Assembly (NCBI RefSeq): GCF_000764305.2
Contig: NW_025935231.1
Location: 248,001-312,000, forward strand
Direction of reading: 5' to 3'
Length of the DNA stretch: 64,000 nucleotides
DNA from: Hyalella azteca
Lineage: Eukaryota > Arthropoda > Malacostraca > Amphipoda > Hyalellidae
The translations under genes were made by a program, and so were the position numbers. Below the pieces are notes generated by a model. That model was not told where the DNA came from, made no database searches, and saw only the letters and a program-made list of their open reading frames with translations. Below, piece by piece: positions 57,201-64,000 of the stretch (its first letter is position 1; each line of letters begins with the position of its first letter).

Positions 57201-57408
57201 TTTATATCAAGCAATGTACGCTCGTATCACACGGCCGCGCTTTTCGTGCCGTTAATCTTGTCTAATCAATTTCTATATTTCTATTTTGTCAGTTTATTCT
57301 CCTCCATTTGATAAATTCATCCGTTGTTTCATCCGATCCACGCCCCACTTCCTCATCTCTCCCCACTCACACGCCCCACTCACGCCACTCACACGCCCCC
57401 CGCGGCAG

Positions 57409-57593
57409 GGACGGGCGCCCGTACTGCGAGAAGGACTACCAGGCGCAGTTCGGGGTGCGGTGCGTGTACTGCAGCAGGTTCATCAGCGGCAAGGTGCTAC
57501 AGGCGGGCGACAACCATCACTTCCACCCCACCTGTGCCCGCTGTACCAAGTGTGGCGACCCTTTTGGGGATGGCGAGGAGATGTACCTACAAG
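57409..57593 (+). CDS. unc-115: unc-115 exon: end of LIM3 and most of LIM4
   Basis: Acceptor CGCGGCAG, phase 2 in, phase 1 out (AAG|GTGGGT). Encodes DGRPYCEKDYQAQFGVRCVY, CSRFISGKVLQAGDNHHFHP and TCARCTKCGDPFGDGEEMYL. Matches abLIM LIM4 closely. Confidence 0.97.
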
Positions 57594-57722
57594 GTGGGTA
57601 CTGGGGGGGTACAGGGTGCTGGTACACCTGTGCTCGCTGTACCAAGTGTGGGGACCCTTTTGGGGATGGCGAGGAGATGTACCTACAGGGTGGGTACTGG
57701 GGGGTACAGGGTGCTGGTACAG
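57531..57722 (+). repeat. 96-bp in-frame duplication of the LIM4 exon end with donor
   Basis: CCTGTGC(C/T)CGCTGTACCAAG starts at 57531 and again at 57627. The frame remains open through both copies and the second donor (CTACAGG|GTGGGT) is also phase 1, so its use would insert 32 residues including a repeated CARCTKCGDPFGDGEEMYLQ. Confidence 0.93.
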
Positions 57723-57980
57723 GGTGCTGGTACATGGTTAATGCTGGTAATGTCGCTACTAATGAACTCTTATTCCACTTGCCGACTTCATAGCTTGTAT
57801 TTTTTTTTTTTTTTTGAACAATCGCATCGCTTGAATCGCATTTATTAAAGTTCGTAAAAAATCGATCTGTTATGCCGTGAACTATCAGCTAGAAATTATA
57901 TTGAAGCAGTATGATTGCAGTTGTCTTGTCATTATTGATTGTTAATACCTATATTTCATAATATTATTATTAATGGACAG

Positions 57981-58162
57981 GCACGGCTATCTGGCATCCG
58001 CGGTGTGGGCCCGGACCCACCGAGAGCGGGACCATCATTAACGGTCACGCCACTAACGGGCACGAGCCCCACACTAACGGGCACACTAACGGGCACACTA
58101 ACGGGCACAAGCTGCACGAGAAAGACTTGGACGGCGTCAGCAGCACCGCTTCCGAGTCGCAG
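57981..58162 (+). CDS. unc-115: unc-115 exon: last LIM4 ligand and linker
   Basis: Acceptor TAATGGACAG, phase 1 in, phase 0 out (CAG|GTTCGA). Begins TAIWHPRC, the abLIM LIM4 end, then a disordered stretch with five or six NGHT-type repeats (ACTAACGGGCAC units) and LHEKDLDGVSSTASESQ. Confidence 0.93.
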
Positions 58163-58749
58163 GTTCGAGCTTTTCATGAATTTTAAGAGACGAATTGATA
58201 AACATGGATTGTAATGTACGACGAATGTTCTGGCTTTGAAGGTGTATTTGCTTCCATGAACTGTAATATACGAAAAAATTAGTTACATGGATTGTAATAA
58301 CCTACGAGGAATATACTGGTTTAAAGGCGAATTTGGGTACATGAAATGTCTTTTCATACATTTGGGTTCATTTCAGTCTTCGCTGCAATGAAGAAGCGTT
58401 TCAAAAGTTAGAGATTTTTTTTAGATAAATTTCTTCAGCCAACTCCTGTTATATGAATAGCGAATTAATGTATAGCTCAGGCTAAGGGAAACGGGTACTA
58501 AATTTTTTGGAGAACCACATAGAGTATATAAACATAGAGTATAGAGAAAACACAAAGTATAGTTAGACATAGAGTATAATAAATAGTTATAAGTAAACCT
58601 TTACAGGCAGGAAAGATGAATATATATTTCAATATATATTATTTAAAATTTGAATAAGCAATAATTTGCATAAACTTTTATAGTACTTACAATTGCAGTA
58701 TATTTCATTATATCTATTAATAACTGATAATTATATCGATATATAAATC

Positions 58750-58999
58750 ATAAATCCCGTGTACAGTATCACGGTACATAGCGCACTACTTAAAATAACA
58801 TATTTTATTATATCTATTAATAACTGATAGTTAAATTAATACATAAGATGTACACGTGTGCAGTACCACGGCACATACCGTACCTACTTAAAATAACATT
58901 ATATTTGATTACCTATATCTGTTAATAACTATTAATCAAATCACTACATAAGATGTACATGTGTACAGTACCACGGCACATACCGGACCTGTTCCCCCG
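58750..58999 (+). repeat. Three tandem copies of an acceptor plus exon start
   Basis: GTGTRCAGTAYCACGGYACATA occurs at about 58759, 58856 and 58961 (spacings 97 and 105), each after CTATTAATAACT and, in the last two, ACATAAGATGTACA. Only the third leads into a long frame. Confidence 0.88.
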
Positions 59000-59164
59000 G
59001 TCTCATCCTGCGGGAGTACAAGAGCAGCCGCGGCAGCCCCGTGGACATCTCACGTATCTACACGTACTCTTATCTCGCCGCCGAGCCCAGCCAGGGCTAT
59101 CTTAAGAAGCCCATAGACCCCTACGACAGACCTCCTAAGAGCCCTCACTTCCACAGACCTCCAA
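58969..59164 (+). CDS. unc-115: unc-115 exon: linker with SPGLILREYKSS
   Basis: Acceptor GTGTACAG, phase 0 in, phase 1 out at the first of several donors (CCAA|GTGAGT). Encodes YHGTYRTCSPGLILREYKSS, RGSPVDISRIYTYSYLAAEP and GYLKKPIDPYDRPPKSPHFH. The PG-LILREYK and RIYTYSYL segments match the conserved linker of insect unc-115. Confidence 0.88.
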
Positions 59165-59530
59165 GTGAGTGCATAGACCCCTGCGACAGACCTCACAAGA
59201 GCCCTCACTGCCACAAACCTCCAGGTGAGCCCATAGACCCCTGCGACAGACCTCCCAAGAGCCCTCACTTCCATAGACCCCCAGGTGAGCGCATAGACCC
59301 CTACGACAGACCTCCCAAGAGCCCTCACTTCCACAGACCCCCAGGTGAGCCCATAGACCCCTACGACAGACCTCCCAAGAGCCCTCACTTCCATAGACCC
59401 CCAGGTGAGCGCATAGACCCCTACGACAGACCTCCCAAGAGCCCCCCACTTCCACAGACCCCCAGGTGAGCCCATAGACCCCTACGATAGACCTCCCTTG
59501 AAAACCCCACACTTTCATAGACCAGAAGGT
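59110..59530 (+). repeat. 60-bp in-frame array of exon ends with donors (7 units)
   Basis: CATAGACCCCTACGACAGAC opens units at 59110, 59170, 59230, 59290, 59350, 59410 and 59471. The first six are in frame with the exon (IDPYDRPPKSPHFHRPPGE) and each ends in a phase-1 donor (exon ends 59164, 59224, 59284, 59344, 59404). An extra C in unit 6 shifts the frame and the seventh is degraded. Confidence 0.95.
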
Positions 59531-59706
59531 GCGACTGAGAACCCTTAATTGAGAACTTGTATTCGCTCTAATTCTCACTACAATTTTATCAGCGTAAATA
59601 ATTAGTTGAAACAAAGTATTATTCTGTATGATCAGTACAAATTAATGAACTTATTTATTAATATTTGTATAATAAATGTTATAATAAATAAATAAATTTT
59701 GCGCAG

Positions 59707-59943
59707 CCGGGGACAGTGGACGCGGTCGCACCCCGTTGGGGAAGCCGCCCAGCCGCCTGGGGATGAGGGCGCTGGTGTCGCAGATGCAGGCCGAGACCCC
59801 GCGCCCCAAGAGTCCCCACATGAACAACGAGGAGCCCATCACCCTCGCCCACTTCCCCGGCGGGCAGAAGCCCAAATACAACCAACCCAGCCGCATCGAA
59901 CGCGAGGACTTCCCTGCTCCGCCCTACCCCTACACCGACCCTG
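59707..59943 (+). CDS. unc-115: unc-115 exon: basic/proline linker
   Basis: Acceptor TTTGCGCAG, phase 1 in, phase 1 out (CCTG|GTGGGC). Encodes GDSGRGRTPLGKPPSRLGMR, ALVSQMQAETPRPKSPHMNN, EEPITLAHFPGGQKPKYNQP and FPAPPYPYTDP. Insect unc-115 has the same PPSRLGMRAL..KSPHMNNEEP region. Confidence 0.95.
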
Positions 59944-60060
59944 GTGGGCTATTTCTGGGGTCTCCCGTCTGGTCTGGTGGGGCTAACACCGACCTTGGTG
60001 GGCTATTTGTGGGGTCTCTCGTCTGGTCTGGTTGGGCTAATCTACTGGGCTATGTCCTTG
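59934..60060 (+). repeat. 54-bp in-frame duplication of an exon end with donor
   Basis: ACCGACC(C/T)TGGTGGGCTATTT starts at 59934 and 59988; a degraded third copy follows. Both donors are phase 1 and the frame is open between them. Confidence 0.88.
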
Positions 60061-60380
60061 TTGGGGCTATGTCCAGTGTGGTTGCGGATTACAATATCCG
60101 ACATGGAGGCATAAAAATTGAATTACAACATCCCTTAGAGGCTCGATGTTGGTCACTGCGCAAATCGAGGCGTCTGTATACTGCAATAACACAATAACTA
60201 CCATATATATAGTAGCTAAGGCTACCTACTGCTGCAGTATTAGGCTACTGCTGCAGCAAGTATCACTCCTTAGCCCTTAACGTTCTTCACACGTCCGTTT
60301 ATCCAAATACTCTTCGCCGTTTTTCTCACTTCTGGTCTCACCGTTGCGTTCCTTCCTCGTTTATTTACCCAGTCTTCAAG

Positions 60381-60521
60381 CGTGTCATTATTGGTTAAAC
60401 ATGACCCATTTTTCCTGAGTAGCGTGTCATTATTGGGTAAACATGACCCATTTTTCCTGAGTAGCGTGTCATTGTTGGGAAAACATGACCCATTTTTTCC
60501 TGAGTGTGTCATGTCCCGCAG
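60381..60521 (+). repeat. 42-bp tandem repeat ending at an acceptor
   Basis: CGTGTCATTATTGGGTAAACATGACCCATTTTTCC-type units start at 60381, 60423 and 60465, and a partial unit at 60505 runs into CATGTCCCGCAG, the acceptor of exon 60522. Confidence 0.93.
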
Positions 60522-60634
60522 AGCGGCGGCGGCGGTGGTCGGGCAGCAGCAAGGGCGCGAGCGTCGACGAGTCTGACGAGCCTCTGGACGACGTCGACGG
60601 CGACGAGGCGCCCTTTGTTGACCCCAAGCTGAAG
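60522..60634 (+). CDS. unc-115: unc-115 exon: RRWSGSSKG acidic linker
   Basis: Phase 1 in, phase 0 out (AAG|GTGGGC). Encodes RRRRWSGSSKGASVDESDEP and LDDVDGDEAPFVDPKLK. Basic-then-acidic segment as in other abLIM linkers. Confidence 0.93.
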
Positions 60635-61205
60635 GTGGGCTGTGGGGCCCTGGAGTGGGTCCTGATGTGGGCTGAAGGTGGGCTGTGGGGCCCTGGAGTG
60701 GGGAGTGGGGTAGGCTGTGGGGCCCTGGAGTGGGTCCTGATGTGGGCTGAAGGTGGGCTGTGGGGCCCTGGGGAGTGGGTCCTGATGTGGGCTGAAGGTG
60801 GGCTGTGTGGCCCCGGAGTGTGGGTCCTGATGAGGGCTCAAGGTGGGCTGCGGGGCCCTGGGGAGTGTGTCCTGATGTGGGCTCAAGGTGGGCTGTGGGG
60901 CCCTAGGGAGTGGGTCCTGATGTGGGCTCAAGGTGGGCTGTGGGGCCCTGGGGAGTGGGTCTTATGTGGGCTCAAGGTGGGCTGTGGGGCCCTGGGGAGT
61001 AGGGTCCTGATGTGGGCTGAAGGTGGGCTGTGGGGCCCTGGGGAGTAGGGTCCTGATGTGGGCTGAAGGTGGGCTGTGGGGCCCTGGGGAGTGGGGTCCT
61101 GATGTGGGCTGAAGGTGGGCTGTGGGGCCCTGGGGAGTGGGGTCCTGATGTGGGCTCAAGGTGGGCTGTGGGGCCCTGGGGAGTGGGTCCTGATGTGGGC
61201 TGACA
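60628..61205 (+). repeat. 45-46-bp array of donor copies (about 12 units)
   Basis: Units GCTGAAGGTGGGCTGTGGGG then CCCTGGGGAGTGGGTCCTGATGTGG. The exon end AAGCTGAAG|GTGGGC is the founder sequence, so most units carry GAAG|GTGGGC or CAAG|GTGGGC. Confidence 0.95.
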
Positions 61206-61209
61206 TGCA

Positions 61210-61400
61210 CACCATTTATAATGAATGACACAGCAAATACCATGAACACCATACACCATAAATAACACACCAAACACCATGAATAACACACCAAACACCA
61301 TGAATAACACACCAAACACCATGAATAACGCCAAATAATACAAATACCATGAATAACGCACCAAATATCACAAATAAGACCCCAAACACCATGAATGATG
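61210..61400. repeat. About 23-bp tandem repeat near the 61424 acceptor
   Basis: CACCATGAATAACACACCAAA units, eight or so, ending about 20 bases before the exon. Confidence 0.9.
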
Positions 61401-61423
61401 CACTAAAAGCTTGATATTTGCAG

Positions 61424-61610
61424 CGGGAGGAGGCAGAGCTGGCCAAGATCAGCAGCGGTATCGGCAAGGTGTTCCTGCAGCAGGTGAAGGAGCGCGAGAA
61501 GCTGCGTGCGTGGAAGGCGACGCACCTCGACCCACGCAACGCCTCCAGGACGCCGTCTGCTACCAGGGAGCCCTCCGGCAGACTGCGCTTTGACTCGTCT
61601 TATAACGCCT
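61424..61610 (+). CDS. unc-115: unc-115 exon: helical IGKVFLQQVKEREKLRAW segment
   Basis: Acceptor ATATTTGCAG, phase 0 in, phase 1 out (CCT|GTACGG). Encodes REEAELAKISSGIGKVFLQQ, VKEREKLRAWKATHLDPRNA and SRTPSATREPSGRLRFDSSY. This is the most conserved linker helix of abLIM proteins. Confidence 0.97.
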
Positions 61611-61785
61611 GTACGGGGCGTACACTCGATGATACTAATGGCTCTAGTTGTCCAAATAGTGGCACACTTACTGCGCTTTGACTCGTCTTACAACGCCTGT
61701 AGGGGGCATATACTCAATGATATTAATGGCTCTAGTTGTCCTAATAGTGGCACACTTACTGCGCTTTGACTCATCTTATGCCTCC
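61583..61785 (+). repeat. 88-bp tandem copies of an exon end with donor
   Basis: CTGCGCTTTGACTCGTCTTA starts at 61583, 61671 and 61759 (periods 88, 88). Each full unit includes the exon end, a T|GTACGG or T|GTAGGG donor and the motif TTGTCCAAATAGTGG of the miniature element family. Confidence 0.95.
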
Positions 61786-62119
61786 TAATCAGAAAAATAA
61801 ATGGCGCTTTATGTTAAAATATTGTCACAGTTGGTACAGTATATTTTCAATAATCAAAACTGGTACATTTTTTTATTTTTTCAAAGAAAGAAAAAGTACA
61901 ATTTCGAAAATGTTATTTACTTATAAAGATGATGAACATATTAAAAATATTATATGTTTATAATATTTTATTTGATATTCAATGCCACTTTAAAATATAA
62001 TACTATGCGATGAAAATAGTATTATAGTGTAAGGTATTATAAAATCTTCATAAATATCATGAATATATAATAATATAATGTTATAAAGAAGTCAATTAAA
62101 CGACTGTTGTTGTCGACAG
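61786..62119 (+). other. Intron, AT-rich
   Basis: Unique AT-rich intron without recognisable elements. Confidence 0.6.
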
Positions 62120-62233
62120 CGCCGTCCCGCGTAGTGGACGGCGGAGGACGATGGACAGACGACGACTACGACGGCCACCCTGCCTCCTACCGCAGCTCTG
62201 GCCGCTCCTCTGCCACCCTGCCTTCCTACAGCG
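62120..62233 (+). CDS. unc-115: unc-115 exon: SPSRVVDGGGRWTDDDYDG
   Basis: Acceptor TGTCGACAG, phase 1 in, phase 1 out (AGCG|GTACGT). Joined to the previous exon it reads YNASPSRVVDGGGRWTDD, then HPASYRSSGRSSATLPSYS. Confidence 0.9.
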
Positions 62234-62460
62234 GTACGTGCCTTCCTACAGCGGTACGTGCCTTCCTACGTGCCTTCATATGTGCCTTCCTACGTGCCTT
62301 CCTACAGCGGTACGTGCCTTCCTACGTGCCTTCATACGTACCTTCATACGTGCCTTCCTCCTGCAGGTCCCACGTGCCTTCCTCCTGCAGGTCTCACGTG
62401 CCTTCCTCCTGCAGGTCTCACGTGCCTTCCTCCTGCAGGTCTCACGTGCCTTCACATGCT
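62221..62460 (+). repeat. 20-bp and 23-bp arrays of the 62233 exon end with donor
   Basis: CCTTCCTACAGCGGTACGTG occurs at 62221 and 62241 and again near 62300; shorter CCTTCMTACGTG units and then four GTGCCTTCCTCCTGCAGGTC units follow. Confidence 0.92.
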
Positions 62461-62689
62461 TTAATGTTGACCAATATAAACGAATCAATCATAGGTACAT
62501 TTATGATTACGATTATTCCGATTAATCTTCATGATAATTAATATTGAATTAATCTTCAAGATTATGATTATATGACAGACGTGCTCCACTTTTTCCCTTC
62601 TGTGTCGTGTACGAAATCATTCAGTAATTTTGATCCCATTATTTTTCTGTAGAGACCAGGAGAATTTTGTTAAGCCTTGTGAGGGATTT

Positions 62690-62850
62690 TTGAGGTGCTG
62701 GTGAGGTCATGTGAGGTGCTGGTGAGGTCATGTGAGGTGCTGGTGAGGTCATGCGAGGTACTGGTGAGGTCATGTGAGGTGCTGGTGAGGTCATGTGAGG
62801 TGTTGGTGAGGTCATGTGAGGTGTTGGTGAGGTCATGTGAGGTACTGGTG
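62690..62850. repeat. 21-bp minisatellite x7-8
   Basis: Unit GAGGTGCTGGTGAGGTCATGT; intronic, no adjacent exon recognised. Confidence 0.95.
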
Positions 62851-63750
62851 TTAAAATGTATTTTGTGTGTTATAAAAAAGTTCATTACATCAAATATACA
62901 ACAAACGACTCGTTCTCAACCCCCTCCGTTGGCATCTACTCGCATCCTTTCGTTAATTTAGTACAATAAATATATCCATTTCCTATCTATTTATTGTAGT
63001 ATTAAACAAAAATTCACAATAAATAGAACGAGTGCAGAGTGCCATGGTTGATTGGAGCTGAAGTGGTCTTTAATGGTCATTACTACTCGCCCATATACCT
63101 TTTTTTATTGTTGTTGTTGTTTTACTCATAAATTTTTAATTAAAATGGCTAAAACATTCGTTCAGTCTCCATTTCCTTGTTCGGTCACTTTGTTCCTCTC
63201 TTCGAATGTTTTAACAGTTCAATACTGACGCGATTATTGAACTTTTCTAACCCATTGGTGTGTATAGTTGTTCATAGCTTGATCCTTTGGATGTGTGTGT
63301 GTGATTACTAATAATGTATATTTTTGTTAATTGTGCTCATGCGAATGGAGTTATGGTTATAAATATATTATATTGCAAGTTAATTTAAGACTATGTATTG
63401 ACATATTAACATTTTTTCGAGTGTAATTTTAGTTGCTTTTAAAATTTTCACATCCTGGATTGGTTATCTATATACATGAATGCTCCATTGTTTTCCTAAT
63501 TATTTTAATGTACATATTCATCTCTTTGTATTTAATTCGTTATTTAATTGTAGATGGCACATTTCTATTAATTTTCTTCCTATTTCTTTTCATTACTTTA
63601 TGTATATTTTAGCTGGAACTGCCATTTGTAAAAATCGTCAATAACTTGTACAGAAACTTTGAATTGCTCAAACTTTTGCATCGTGAGACAATCTTATTGC
63701 ATTGTTTCAAACAGCAATTGGGAAAATGACCCTATAGAGTTGCTTCCCCT
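62851..63750 (+). other. Intron, AT-rich, no exon seen
   Basis: Unique sequence; no exon or element recognised. Confidence 0.55.
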
Positions 63751-63855
63751 TAGTACTCCTCGTAAATTTCCCTCTGTTTCCCTCAGTATTCCTCCTAAAT
63801 TCCCCTCTATTCCCCTAGCCCTCACCTATGTACCCCACCCCCTCTCCCCCTGCAG

Positions 63856-63968
63856 TAGCCCCCTCTCCCCGGTCTCCCCCCAAACCTGGCTACAACTACA
63901 AGTACTCTACGCTCCCCAACTTCACCCAGTCCCGCTCCTACCATCTCTCTTCCCACGCCTCCCCCAAC
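63856..63968 (+). CDS. unc-115: unc-115 exon: last exon in the window
   Basis: Acceptor CCCCCTGCAG, phase 1 in. Encodes VAPSPRSPPKPGYNYKYSTL and PNFTQSRSYHLSSHASPN. A GTGAGT donor at 63969 gives phase 0; the frame also remains open to the window edge, so the exon may be longer. Upstream, two 33-bp copies of AGTA(C/T)TCCTC(G/C)TAAATT lie at about 63752-63817. Confidence 0.9.
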
Positions 63969-64000
63969 GTGAGTGTAGTATCCTGCGAGTCCTCCAATGT

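Larger units (their letters stand above)
34638..64000 (+). other. unc-115: Gene locus: unc-115 / abLIM actin-binding LIM protein (5' part, continues beyond window)
   Basis: Core exons: 55036-55131, 56225-56533, 56990-57116, 57409-57593, 57981-58162, 58969-59164, 59707-59943, 60522-60634, 61424-61610, 62120-62233 and 63856-63968. Reading phase is continuous across every junction. They encode four LIM zinc-binding domains and the disordered linker; the villin headpiece that ends abLIM proteins would lie to the right. Unc-115/abLIM links F-actin to signalling and acts in axon guidance in nematodes and flies. Two candidate 5' starts (34638 plus 41233-42009, and 43148-43196) are both phase 1 and compatible with the LIM1 exon. 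Nearly every exon border is embedded in or next to a tandem repeat. Confidence 0.95.

Noticed and set aside
62276..62488. Lys/Arg-rich minus frame (ARETCRRK repeats)
   Set aside because: Antisense of the 20/23-bp donor array of unc-115.

Overview
This window is eukaryotic nuclear DNA: AT-rich, intron-dense, and full of minisatellites and degenerate transposons. The recognisable proteins are animal proteins, and the transposon mix together with weak TTAGG-type telomere-like motifs suggests an arthropod, perhaps a crustacean. That placement is an inference. No prokaryotic, plasmid, CRISPR or viral features were seen.

Minus strand, about 7-21.3 kb, holds three genes. 7159-8223 is an intact single-exon METTL24-like membrane-anchored methyltransferase gene. 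About 9.76-19.3 kb is a multi-exon gene resembling EXD1 (LSM-like segment, then a 3'-5' exonuclease-like domain, then the EXD1-type C-terminal region). Its exonuclease-like domain is split by a 13-unit, 14-residue coding minisatellite, and its recognisable internal exon junctions are all phase 0. 20055-21279 is a complete three-exon VMA21 gene (V-ATPase assembly factor, exactly 101 codons), assembled here by hand from splice sites.

Plus strand, about 34.6-64 kb, is dominated by one large gene, the unc-115/abLIM orthologue (actin-binding LIM protein). Ten exons from LIM1 to the linker before the villin headpiece are supported by continuous reading phase, and the gene runs off the right edge. 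Two possible 5' starts exist: an ATGG exon at 34638 spliced to a 777-nt exon (41233-42009), which would give an N-terminus beginning Met-Gly-Cys (a possible myristoyl/palmitoyl anchor), and a short exon at 43148. Both join LIM1 in phase 1.

The rest is transposon and repeat DNA: a foldback element (0.8-2.2 kb), a dimeric tRNA-derived SINE in two copies, fragments of a non-LTR retrotransposon whose 3' tail matches the SINE tail, a TTAA-flanked pair of piggyBac-like elements, a Tc1/mariner-type MITE, a hAT-like element and several unnamed dispersed families.

The most unusual signal is that the tandem repeats in the two intron-rich genes sit on or beside splice sites. Repeat units often contain a copy of the exon end plus its donor, or of the acceptor plus the exon start, and in several places they are in frame, so splice sites are stacked at regular spacing. 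Separately, 48.9-51.0 kb contains three unremoved Nextera mate-pair junction adapters and a 776-base gap, so contiguity there cannot be trusted.
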